This document shows positions 31,172-41,901 of a stretch of 64,000 nucleotides of DNA, one piece after another (within the stretch, counting starts at the first letter, position 1; every line of letters starts with the position of its first letter). A program made the translations under genes and the position numbers. Location: NCBI GenBank assembly GCA_900169235.1, contig FWCC01000348.1, forward strand, positions 1 through 64,000, in the 5' to 3' direction. Under the pieces are notes generated by a model that made no database searches, was not told the DNA's origin, and was given only the letters and a program-made list of their open reading frames with translations. Source of the DNA: Zarea fungicola. Its lineage: Eukaryota; Ascomycota; Sordariomycetes; Hypocreales; Cordycipitaceae.

Positions 31172-33401
31172 TTATGCCGCCCAGCCCTTCTTCTTGCGAT
31201 ACCACGCCACCGTCGCGAGCGCGCTCTGGATGCGCATGCCCATGCGCGCATCCAGCACATATGCCTCTGATGCCCGCGCCTTTTCCAGGTTGGTCTCGCA
31301 CTCGTCCGTCTTGCCCTTTTGGAACGCCTCCGTCTGGTCCGCGTCCAGGTCGGCAGGCGGCTGGCCGCACTCGGCCCACGCAATAGCGGCAATCTCGTGG
31401 ATGGCGGCGGGCACAATGTAGTCTTCCTTGTTTCCGCCCTTGAACAGGTTCCTGGGACGATGTTAGTATCCGCAATTCAATCGTCTCCCAACTCATCACT
31501 CTGAACTCATCCCTCTCAGTCATCAGTCATCACTTACTTGTCGTGCGCCAAGACCTCCTCGTCAACCAGCTTCCTCGCCTCGCCCAACCGATTCGCCCCG
31601 CGCAGAATCGACGAAAAGCACACCGCATACACGCCCATCTCATCCCTCTCCTTGAGCTTATCCACCTTGTCCGCCGGCGCCGTCAGCCGGCTCCACGCCA
31701 GATTCTTCTCGGCGCGCTCGTACTCGGCCGCCGACATGTACTTTTGCCCGTTCCACATGTAAATCATCTCCAGCGCGGGGCTCACGGCCACCGCATCCGC
31801 CAGGTCCAGCCCCAGCGCTTTCGCCCTCTCCTCCCACTTGGCCAGCTTTCTCTGTATAAACGTCTCAAAGGGAAGCTGCCTCGCCATGAACTTCTTCTTG
31901 GCCGCCACCTCGTTGATTTTACGAAAATACATCTCTGCCTTTTCCTTTTCCACCTTGGCCTCCGTCGCATCCCCGTTGTGGTGCGCATCGCGGTAGAGCT
32001 CGAGCGACGCCGCGCCGGCCATGTAGTAGTACAGCGCGCTGCTCCAGTCATTCACCTCGAGGCAGCGCAAAAAGTATTTTCGCATGAGAACCCACTCCTG
32101 CGCCGACATGGAAAAGACGGAGAGGGCAAAGTCGTTGATGGCGGTGATTTGCTTCATCTTGGACGGGGCGCCAGAGTCGAGCTTGGCCAGGGCGGCGGGG
32201 AGGTTCTTGTCGACGGCGAGGCCCTTGGCCTCTTCAATGAGCCACATGCGCGAGTCGGGGAAGCGGGCGCGCATGACGGCGAGGAGGCTGGCCGTCTTGT
32301 CGTGGGGGGTGCCGTAGGGCTCGGCCGACTCGTCAAAGTCGGCGGCGTGGGGCTGGATGTCGACGAGCTCCAGGATGGAGTGGTAGTAGCTGAGCAGCAT
32401 GATGCCCGCGACGGCGCCATTCTATCCATCAGTATCAGTAAATGTCCTGCCAGTCTCAGGTTAAATGGTGGTGGAATGCTTACAATATTGGAATGGGCGA
32501 CAGACTGCCAGAGCATGTGAATACCCGCCTCGCGGTCCCCCTTGAAGCCAACCACGGACAGGATGCGCCCAAAGGCCGGCGGCATGAGCGAGAGCATCAG
32601 CATCAGGATGCCCATGCACATGTTGGCGCCCGAGTGGATAAAGGCGTCAATCGGGTTGGTCAGCTCCGCGTCAATCTCGGGCAGCCCAGACGGCGCCGCG
32701 TTGATGCGCAGCGACGCGAGCTTTTCTGCCGCGCCGTCCGCCTCCAGACTCGTGTTGGACGACAGCGGCGTCTGCGTGCCGGAAAACGTCGCATCCTTTG
32801 CGTCTGAAGAGTCTACATCCGAGCCAGTCGTCTGTGTGCCCGCAGCGGCGGCGGCCCGTCTTGAGCTCGGACGCGTGTTGGTCTTTTTAAAGTGCTCATT
32901 CTCCTTTGCAATGATGCCGTCGAGAATAATATACGCCCTCCGCAGCTTCAAGAAGCTCTTCATGCCCTCAATGATGCTCTCATGCAGCACGCCAATGACG
33001 GCCGACATGATTTGCGTCTGCGCGACGACCAGCTCGTATTCCGTGCCTGGCGGGTAGAGGACGGCGCCGGGCGCGTGGCCGGCGGCGGCGCGCTTCTGGG
33101 CACGCTTGAGGTCGTTCCAGGCGCGGGTCTCGCACTTGGCCAGCAGGTCGGCGGCCTTGTTCATGTTTTCCTTTTCGAAGCCGAGGACCGACTTCATGAA
33201 GAAGACGAGGGCGGAGCCGAGATCGTGGTAGGAGGAGTCGCCCTTTTCGAGCTCGGCCTGGGCGCCCTCAATGTCGTCGTTGATGAGGAGGCTGGTGCCG
33301 CGCATGGCCTGCTCGAGGTGCGCGATTTCGGTCTCGAGCTCCTTTTTGGGGTCGGTGTCGCTGGGTCGCGCGGCGCCGAACCATGATGAGAGGCGGCTCA
33401 T
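31172..33401 (-). CDS. IML2: IML2-like inclusion-body clearance / TPR protein (DUF3808)
   Basis: Three exons: 33401-32484, 32421-31538, 31451-31172, with introns of 62 and 86 bp (GTAAGC...TAG; GTAAGT...CAG). The total is 693 residues, the usual size. It begins MSRLSSWFG. The DUF3808 hallmarks include LEQAMRGTSLLINDDIEGAQAELEKGDSSYHDLG, FMKSVLGFEKENMNKAADLL, a Ser/Thr/Ala-rich linker (GTQTTGSDVDSSDAKD), and the central PPAFGRILSVVGFKGDREAGIHMLWQS block. TPR-like helices follow to the C-terminus (GMRIQSALATVAWYRKKKGW). In yeast Iml2 acts at the mitochondrial outer membrane and lipid droplets in clearing protein inclusions; animal homologues are TTC39 proteins. The start at 33401 is preferred over the longer open frame, which lacks family similarity. 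Confidence 0.9.
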
Positions 33402-34671
33402 GGTGACGCAACTGGCTGTGGATGTGGACGGGCTGGTTTGGTGAATGTGAGGGCGAGAGTTAATGTCAATTGAGGAAAGGGATTGTCCCAGAGACCAGAA
33501 AGCCACAAGCAAATGCAACCAGATGGAAGTTGGACAGTCGGACAGATGAACAGATGTACAGATGAAACGAGAAAATGGAAGACGAGAATAAAGACACGGC
33601 CTGATTATGCCAAGTCTACACTGCCAGCAATCCCCGGGTCTGGCGGCGCAGAGACCCGCAAACGATGGATGCTGACGATTTTAGCGGCGTTATCGCCCTG
33701 AAGTCCGGGGGGCTTGTCGCTTGTCGGGCGTCGGAGGCTTCTTGGAGTCCAGCTGAGGCTTAGCAGCGTTTTTTTTCCGTTTTGTTTTTAGAGTTTCGGG
33801 GTTTCCAGATAACGGGAGGTCCGTGATGGACCTTGCTAAACCTTGAAACTCGAACAGAGTTGAAATCGATTCGACCGGCCGGACGGGTGGTGGATGACGT
33901 TTTGTACTGCGTTTGCACGGCACGGCATCCGTTTGGGGAATCGTATCTGGTGGAATTAATTGCTCGTATTGCCAGTATGGAGTCCACGCATGCAGGTCGA
34001 CTCATGGAGGGTCAAGGTGGTGAGCACGGTTGGTGGGAGATGGTGTTTGCCGCGGAGCCTCGTTGTTGCCGGTAGCCGGAGGCTGTGCTGGTGTGTGCTG
34101 GGTAGTGTGCATGTTTGGTTTGTTATGATGTCATTTATTAATGAGTTGATCGAATGAGGAGTAATCAAGATGCTCTTGTTTGGTGATTGAGTAGATTAAA
34201 GTCGCCTTTTTGAGGAGTGTCGCGATGCGTCCTTTGAATAAGTGTTTGCCTGCCAATACGCCGCACAGGAATACATCCTGGAGGAGCCAGCGTCTGAAAA
34301 TACCATTTTCTTTCTGCAAAAAACATAAAGATAAAACGAAATAAAAAATAGCAAATAACAGAAATACCGCATATAAAGGATTTTTCTCTCATCACAAACA
34401 TTACCTCACTTCTGCCCGTCTCGCTTTACCTACCCTATACACCGGACCGAATTGCTTCCGCCCCACGTCGCCGCCGCGATGCAGCTCACGCAAGCATCCA
34501 CCTGCCTACCGATCTGACCTCTAAGCTCCAGAGCAAGCGCCCATCAAACAACAACACACTCGCACGATAAGCATTTGACTCCTCCGGCCCCGTTCAACGC
34601 ATCCAATCTGCGTCTTTTAAGAAGACGCACGCACAAAGTTCCCTATCCACCCAATCACACACACATTCGCC
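33402..34671. promoter_or_regulatory. Divergent promoter region between IML2 and SEM1
   Basis: 1.27 kb head-to-head spacer. A pyrimidine-rich stretch (about 34420-34660) precedes the SEM1 ATG, as is usual for housekeeping promoters. No gene is supported. Confidence 0.5.
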
Positions 34672-35211
34672 ATGGCCGCCGACAAGCCAGACGACAAGAC
34701 AACATCCGCCGCCGACGCCGCAGCGGGCGCCGAGCAGGTACCCAAGGAGACCAAGGCGGCTGCTCTAGGTGAAGACGACGAGTTTGAAGATTTCCCCGTC
34801 GACGGTGCGTTTCTTTACCCACTGCGAGACCCGCGCATAGCCATGTACCATGTGCTGGGGAATGAGAGTACAGTGGCAAGACGGGACGACAAGGTTGCTA
34901 ACTTGCTTGTAGACTGGCCAGAGGACCAGACGGAAGCCGCGCAGGGCTCGAGCGAGACGAAGCATCTGTGGGAGGAGAGCTGGGACGACGACGACACGAC
35001 GGATGATTTCTCGACACAGCTCAAGTGCGTTGCCCAATCCCAAATCCAATTCCCAAATTCCAGAATTTCAAAGTTTTCGACAAATTAATTTTGGCAAATA
35101 CTTGACAAATTCATTTGACGAGGATTTGACCTACTCAAAAATAAAGAAAGACTGTACTAACCATGATATAGGGAGGAGCTGAAAAAGGTTGAATCGTCAA
35201 AGCGCAGATGA
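34672..35211 (+). CDS. SEM1: 26S proteasome subunit Sem1/Dss1
   Basis: Three exons: 34672-34804, 34913-35024, 35172-35211, with introns of 108 bp (GTGCGT...TAG, branch GCTAAC) and 147 bp (GTGCGT...TAG). The product has 94 residues. After an Ala/Lys-rich start it has the unmistakable acidic DSS1 signature: EDDEFEDFPVDDWPED, then LWEESWDDDDTTDDFSTQL, then a basic KKVESSKRR end. Sem1 is an intrinsically disordered subunit of the proteasome lid, TREX-2 and, via BRCA2-like partners, recombination complexes. Two acidic Trp-centred patches (DWPED and WEESWDDDD) are the known ubiquitin and partner-binding sites. The last coding exon is only 40 bp, easily missed by automated annotation. Confidence 0.95.
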
Positions 35212-35545
35212 AACTACGAACAAGCATGGGATAAATGACACTTGATACACACATACAAAAGAGATGTTAATAAAGAATAAACTTGGTTCAAATGAAAAGT
35301 AGAAAAATGGCGAATCTACGTGAGTGCAATTACATGGAACATTAATATGACATCTTCACGGAGCATTGTACGAAAAAGTAAATCATGTTCATAGTGAATA
35401 TTCTGTCCTCCCCTACTAATTTTATAATCATGTTCATATTGAATATTTTCTGTCCTCTCCCACTATTTTATATTCCGTCACAGGCGGCTGCCGTGCCTGC
35501 CTAACTCGCGTCAACCGGCAGCCCCAAGTACACGTCGCAGCACCA
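35212..35545. other. Intergenic between convergent SEM1 and PGK1
   Basis: 334 bp, AT-rich, with a repeated AATCATGTTCATA(GT/TT)GAATATT...CTGTCCTC block (about 35382-35414 and 35426-35460). It holds the 3' ends of both genes. Confidence 0.5.
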
Positions 35546-37067
35546 TTACTTACTCGACAGGGCAGTCACACCAGGCAGCTCCTTGCCCTCGAGCAGCTCG
35601 AGCGAGGCACCACCACCAGTCGAGACGTGGCTGAGCTGGCTCTCGACGCCATACTTGGCGGCGACAGTGGCCGTGTCGCCACCGCCAATAATGACAATCT
35701 TGCCGTTTTGGCAGCCCTCGACGGCGGCATCGAGGGTGGCCTTTGTGCCCTTGGCAAACTTGTCAAACTCAAAGACGCCGGCGGGGCCGTTCCAGAGAAT
35801 GGTCTTGGACTCGGCAATGGCCTCCTTGAAGAGCTTGATCGAGGCCTCGCCGCAGTCGAGACCCATCCAGCCGTCGGGAATGCCCTCGGCATCGGTGGCA
35901 GAGCCGACGGTGGCGTCCTTGTCAAACTTGTCGGCGGTGACAAAGTCGGTGGGCAGGACGAGCTTGACGTTCTTGGCCTTTGCCTTTTCGACGAGCTTGG
36001 GGACCGTCTTGGAGCCGGGCTCGTCAAAGAGGGAGTTGCCAATCTTCATGTTGTCGAGGACCTTTTTAAAGGTAAAGGCCATGCCGCCGCAGACGATGAG
36101 GGTGTTGACCTTGTCGAGGAGGTTGTCAATGAGCTGAATCTTGTCCGAGATCTTGGCACCGCCGAGGATGGCGAGGAAGGGACGCTCGGGGGACTCGAGG
36201 GCCTTGGCAAAGTAGTCGAGCTCCTTCTTCATGAGGAAGCCGGCAGCCTTTTGGGGGAGGTCGACGCCGACCATGGAGGAGTGGGCGCGGTGAGCAGTGC
36301 CGAAGGCGTCGTCTACAAATTGATTAGCAATCATTCGTTCTCATGTATGGTAAGCTGTAAAGAGTACTTACTGACGTAGACATCACCGAGAGCAGTCAGG
36401 CCCTTGCGGAACTCTTCCACCTTGGCCTTGTCAGCCTTGGTCTTGTTGCCGGCGTCGTCCTTGGCGCTGCCCTCCTCCTCGATGTGGAAGCGCAGGTTCT
36501 CGAGGAGAATGACGGAGCCGTCGGGGGCGCCGTTGACAATGGCCTCGACCTCGGGGCCGACACAGTCGGGGGCAAAGGTGACCTTCTTGCCGAGCTTCTC
36601 CTCGAGGACGGGGAGGACGGGCTTGAGGGAGTACTTTGCGTTGACGGCACCGTTGGGACGACCGAGATGGGACATGAGGATGACGGACTTGGCGCCGTGG
36701 TCGAGGGCATGCTTGATGGTGGGGATGGCACCGACGATGCGCTGAGGGTTGGTGACGGTGGTGCCGTCGAGGGGGACGTTGAAGTCGACCTGGGTGTTGT
36801 TAGCGGGGTGGATGGTAGAGTAGTCGCAACGATTGAAGCTGGCCAAATGAGCAGAGAGAGCAGAGAGAGCAGAAAGATGGCAGAGAGGAAACGAGTTGAG
36901 TACAGAACATTGTTGATGTTCATCTTGGCATGGCAACCATTGCAGAACCCTCCTCATTTCTTCTCTTCCTCGACTCGTAGCGGATGGCGGGGCAGACTCA
37001 CGCGAATCAGGACACGCTTGCCCTTGACGTCGACGTCGGTAATGGAAAGCTTGTTGGAGAGCGACAT
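35546..37067 (-). CDS. PGK1: Phosphoglycerate kinase
   Basis: Three exons: 37067-37002, 36789-36372, 36312-35546, with introns of 212 bp (GTGAGT...CAG) and 59 bp (GTAAGT...TAG). The total is 416 residues, exactly the family length. Landmarks: [22 protein letters not shown], then VDFNVPLDG (substrate-binding Asp/Asn), [67 protein letters not shown], and the nucleotide-binding IIGGGDTA with a [17 protein letters not shown] end. It transfers phosphate from 1,3-bisphosphoglycerate to ADP in glycolysis (cytosol). The long first intron right after codon 22 and GC-rich codon choice fit a highly expressed gene. Confidence 0.98.
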
Positions 37068-37948
37068 TTTGGATAAAAAATTGCAAGACTTTTTAAATGT
37101 CAAAACGGAGCAAATTGGTGTTATTCGCTCGTTGTTGCAAGCTTGAATGGTGATGCTGTGTCGAGGTGGGATGGAGGGGCAATGGCCAAGACGAGGTAAT
37201 TTCCGTTTGCATTTGAGCTGTAGTGGGGTAGCTGATAAGATGGTGGGTGCTGTACTGGACGATGCACAATCTACAGTGGACGACGCACTATTTGCAGCGG
37301 ACGACAGTGGATGATGCGCTATTTGTAGGCATATTTGTAGTGGGAATGGGATGGTGCTGTCAATGCTGGTGGGTGGCTGGTGGCAAACTCTCAACAGCGA
37401 ATGGCGCTGAAGTTGGACCTGTGGGCCGCTGCATTACCCAGTATTACGCGGCGACTGGACTGTCTCGTTGAGGGTGCGTGGGAATGGCGGAGCAGTCCAA
37501 TGGCTGATAAAAAATGGTTGATATCCATGGCTGATACTTTGCATGATTATTGGCCATGTCGATGCCAAGTCTGTATCGCAACACTCGCGCAGGATATGCT
37601 CTGATGCTACCGCCATCGGCCCGACAGTTGCACATACTACCATGTCCAGGCTGCCTAGATAAAACAACTGTATTAATAAATACGCCAGACGCCTGTCCGA
37701 CCTAACCAAGCCGAAAAATAAATGAATAAAAATCCAAAAAATGCAATAACCCAACCCATATGCTCGGAAGCTTCTAATACCATGTAAAAATGGCTGCGCC
37801 TCCTTGACGTCATGTCGACAGTCTAGACTCTTGTTCTATGTCTTTATTCGCCCTTTGATACCTCCATTATGCTTGCACAATTGATGCAACACTCCATTAT
37901 GCATGCGCAATTGATCCAATTGACCAATTCATCATCTCGATCCCCATC
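37068..37948. promoter_or_regulatory. PGK1 promoter and downstream spacer
   Basis: 880 bp between PGK1 and the Mpv17-like gene. About 37250-37330 holds three imperfect copies of GTGGACGACGCACTATTTG-like sequence. This degenerate tandem lies about 200 bp upstream of the PGK1 ATG and could be a regulatory array or a microsatellite-like repeat. Confidence 0.45.
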
Positions 37949-38749
37949 TTAGTCGGCATTGTTGGTCAGCGAGAGGTATGCCGTCCAGGCAATACCAACC
38001 GTCGATACAAACGGCTATCATAGTTAGCATACCCTCCCCGAAAAAAATGTGAGAGACATACCAATTGATACTGCACAGGCATCAGGCGGAAATTAATCAG
38101 CTGCACCGCCGGCCACACCGCATAGTTGGCCTTGAGCGTCGGCACATACATGTCCCGGAGCTTGTTGCTCACCGCGCGGCGCCCTCCACCCTCGGCCACC
38201 GTCATGGCCGAGAAGAAGACGGCCACGCCCACGGGCGCAAACACAATCTGGTCAAACGCGACCCTCTTGAGCGCGGGACCAAACGAGCTCGTCTTGGCCA
38301 TGGGGAACAGCTTTTCCAGCAGCTTGAACCACCGAAACTGCACGGGCGCGATGCAGAAGCCGTAGCCCATGAAGCGCGTCAGCCGCTCGAAATCAAACGC
38401 CGGCGGGAGGCCGCCCCTGGTGCTGCTGCCGCCGCCGTGACCCAAAGTGCTCAGCGAGTCCTTTTCGTAGTATGGGCTGTCGCGCCCGCTGAGCTCGCGG
38501 ACCTCGACGGTCATGGTCTCGTCCTTGGCGCCGCCGGGCTTGCGGACGACGCGGTGGCGAAAGGCGGTAATGACCTGGGCGACGGTGTCTGCGACGCCAC
38601 CGAGGAGGGCGTTTGTGACCATCATGGTCATGACTGGGCATGTTGGTTAATAATTATACTCTTTCATGGTGCGTCGTCGTCGTCGTCTTACGCGGTCGCT
38701 CTTCGTACGAGGCATTGAACCTGGCGGTTAATCGGGCGGCCAGCGCCAT
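37949..38749 (-). CDS. Mpv17/PMP22 family membrane protein
   Basis: Three exons: 38749-38692, 38633-38062, 38014-37949, with introns of 58 and 47 bp (GTAAGA...CAG; GTATGT...TAG with branch GCTAAC). The total is 231 residues. The family pattern is clear: MALAARLTARFNASY start, TMMVTNALLGGVADTVAQ, a variable Gly/Ser-rich insert, RLTRFMGYGFCIAPVQFRWFKLLEK, FDQIVFAPVGVAVFFSAMT, LKANYAVWPAVQLINFRLMPVQYQL, and a last tiny exon giving PFVSTVGIAWTAYLSL. Four membrane segments are expected. Relatives sit in the inner mitochondrial or peroxisomal membrane (yeast Sym1, mammalian MPV17, PMP22), where a channel-like role has been proposed. The last 22 codons depend on the 47-bp intron; reading through it would give an unrelated tail. 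Confidence 0.92.
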
Positions 38750-40051
38750 TTCGATGAGCAGAATAAGAGTATGCAACAAGGGCTATAAAAGAAACAAGGG
38801 AAAAAAAATTAGTAAATGAATGGAAGCGGACGATTGATGATGTGGCTCAGAATGGTTCCGAAGATGATAGATAAGAGTACAAGTGGGCGGCAGCTTCAGC
38901 GCAAAGGCAAAGGGAGGGTCGACACTTGCTAGCGTCTGGTGATTGAGAAATGACGTACAATCCGACCCAATATATAGCGATTGACGGCAGCAGTCTGCAG
39001 AGGAGAATCCCAAGCCATACCGGGCGACCAAGAATTTGTAGAGTCGTCTTTTGCAATGTCGAGGTTGGCAATGTTTAATGCTCTGGGGTTGGCCGCTGGA
39101 GACAGGGGGCTTGTCAATGTGTCCTTGACTGCCGCGATGACGAAAGAGGCGTACGGGGTAGAGTCTGACAGGGCAATGCAGCGAGTGGTGAAGCGACTGA
39201 ATAACGACGGATGCAAAACAAAGAGAGTAAAAAAAAAAAATGTAACTTTGAGGCCGTTAAAAGAACCAAGCAGCAGCAATTTTTTTTAAACGCCTGGCTG
39301 CTGCAATGGATGATGTCGAGGGCAAGAGTTTGGGTCGCGTGAGGGTGTGGTCGATGCATTGTGGAAAGGCCCCTGGCTGTCTCATATGTACTCTGTACGT
39401 ACTCTGTACAGTGTGAGGGTGGCTATTCTCGTCTGGTGGCCCCTGCACCAGCCCCTGTGGTATTTTTGGCATCCCCTGTGGCAGACATCAGCTACGTACC
39501 GAGTACATCCACTAAATACCGAGATTCCCCCTTTGAGTCTTGTGGCTGCTGTGGCTGCTGCGGCTGCTTCTTGTGGCTGATCCATCATCGATAATACCAG
39601 CTCGTCACACTGCATTGAAACATGCTCGGTGAATAAAAGTGGTAAACAGGTGAACATTTAAAAAGGTGAGACAGAAGAAGCAAAATGGGGCTCAAATGTC
39701 CAAAAACTTATGCTGAGATACTATATAGAGCAGTGCGCTTGCCATTGCCTCCCAGCCGAGCACCTGTACGCTTCTCTTGCCATCTCGTTCCTATCAACTT
39801 CCAACCAGCCACATGATTTGCATTCATAGTAGTTAAGCCTCTTCTCCCCAGTCAGCCCCGTCTCGCGCTCGCTCAATCCCTGACTTTGCAAAACAGACTG
39901 AAGTCTTCTGCTGCTTCGTCCACCAAGCCCGCCCGCACCGTGCACTGCGCAGCCCGTGTTGGCCGCCTTGATGGTGGCTATATCTACTGGTTCGACCAGT
40001 AGAGTTGGCGTAATGCGTGTTGGGATTCTCTGTAAGCAGCGCTCGAAGCCA
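38750..40051. other. Intergenic stretch
   Basis: About 1.3 kb: the Mpv17-like promoter and the 3' flank of the TmpA-like gene. No gene is supported. Homopolymer A and T runs occur near 39229 and 39280. Confidence 0.4.
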
Positions 40052-41901
40052 TCAAAAATCCCATAGCGTGCCAAACGCGGGCATGCCAGCTAATATAGTT
40101 TCTTTAGCGACTAATTAGCAAAATAGTTTCAAAAAAGCATACCTTTTGCACAAATTTGCATGGCTTGATCGTTGAAGCTTTTGTTCGATGTAATAAATAT
40201 AACCTCCGCCTCAAAGCTCGCCCAGGTGTCTTCAAGAAGCTGCCTTAAATCCGGTCGCTGCCCTCTCTCCTTTGTATCCCATAAGACGAGTCTCCCAGGC
40301 TCAATATGCTTTTGAATTAAACCCGATATTGTTGAACCAAAAGTTTTTTCTTGATCTGAGCCAATCCAAATCAGGAACCAATTAGGGCTCTGTATGCAGG
40401 TAGACAAAGCTGCCCCAATACCGGTCCCTGTACAAATTCGAATACCTCTGCTAAACATTGCAGATGCGTGCCCGATACCAGCTCGAGTATTGTTAGTCGA
40501 GCACAAGGTACTTTGCTAAGAATGGAATCCTTCATACCGAACTTGAGCTGCCTCGTCCAAACCGTTTTAGGCGGAGCGTTTACTAGACTTCGCGTAAAGT
40601 CACCTTGAACGCCGCAAACCATGTAGTGATACCGAGAATCAGGGCCCTCGCTAATAATTCCAAAGGCATGATATTCCAGAGCCGCGGTGAGACTGATTCG
40701 GCCAAGGAGTCCTTGCTGCATCCCACGGTCGAAACGTAGGATAGCAACTTTCGGCGATGGCTACAAAAGGAACATCAGCCACGTTCGACTTGAAATAATG
40801 GCATACTTACAACTTCCACCAAGACCGCGACTTTTCGGACCGTAAACCAAGGGATGATAACACTTGAAGAGGTTAGCAGAGTTATCGCGCAGGCGTTGGA
40901 TTGCTACCTGCAATATTGTGATGGACAAAGCGAGCCACAGTTCCGGATTACTCAGCAGAATTGCAAGCTTACGCTTCCAGCCCCTGATGTTTGTTGCGCA
41001 AAGACTCTCGATAATGATTAAACTCCAAGTTGCCTAGAATGCTCAGTATAATGAAAGAGCTAGATGGATCGCTACTCACCACAAGCCCGAGCCAACCAAT
41101 GAAGCGGTGCAATCTTTCAAACAGGTCATGGTAGTTACTGGATCAGTTTCTTTAGCAAAAGAACATATATTGGGTTCAAAAATGGAGCATTACTAACTTG
41201 CGCAGCAATGGGTTTGCGCTCAAGGCAGTGACCGTTAAAAGAGCCGTCGTAATAAATCCGCAAATAACCACTTGTGGCCGATAGGCATCGCGATGATGCA
41301 TAATATAAGTAATCTTCAATGTCATCCAACTACCAACATGTCAGTTACTTCAATAGTAGTAGGTAGACATCTCAAGCTACCTAATGCCAGAAAGTGCGCA
41401 GCCTGAGTGGACGCCGCCAACATGTTGCAGAATTGATGCTGCCACCAACCTTAATCGCAAAGGAGCCCACTATCGAAATTGTTAATGTTTGTTAGCTCTG
41501 AAAGAATGTAAAATTACCTTGTGTAAACTGTAAATGGCAAGAGTATACATGCAGCGCATGAATAGCTCATTGCGCACCAGGATCGCTAAGAGTATATTGC
41601 CGAGGGCAAAAGTTGCAAGCCGTTCTTCACCGTATTCAAATCGCCCCAGCGCGGTCAGTATCAACCCGACGAGATTGATGCAAATGACAAGTGTAAAGAG
41701 CTTTCCGTACGTGTTCAGCCATAAGAGAAAGTCATCCCATGGAATGTTATGCAATCCACATCGTCTTTGTATTCGTCCACCGGCCTTCTCAATTGGCAAG
41801 TGCGAGATAGGTGAACCAGGTGGAATAATTGCCAGAGGTCTGAATTCAGCAAAACCAAGAGCCACGGGAAGCGGTGGAGTTACGCTCTTAATCGCCACCA
41901 T
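40052..41901 (-). CDS. TmpA-like membrane flavoprotein (ferric-reductase-like), one splice region unresolved
   Basis: Exons inferred: 41901-41518, 41469-41381, 41329-41198, 41137-41080, 41033-40908, about 40862-40811, 40760-40538, 40481-40143, 40089-40052. The N-terminal half has membrane helices (LFTLVICINLVGLILTAL, LATFALGNILLAILV) and IHSGC-like HVGGVHSGCALSGI and FERLHRFIGW elements of a ferric-reductase-like domain. The C-terminal half has GIISEGPDSRYHYMVCGVQGDFT, RGIRICTGTGIGAALSTC, WFLIWIGSDQEKTFG and PAFGTLWDF. I recall this from Aspergillus TmpA, an integral flavoprotein affecting conidiation, and from the C-terminus of NRPS-like TmpB proteins. Between 40908 and 40862 the only good GT-AG intron leaves the frame one base off. 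An in-frame alternative skips exon 5 (41080 to 40903). The gene may be alternatively spliced or damaged. Confidence 0.72.

Noticed and set aside
31543..32520. Plus-strand open frame of 325 codons across IML2
   Set aside because: It is a shadow of the IML2 exon on the other strand, with biased His/Arg/Leu/Gly composition.
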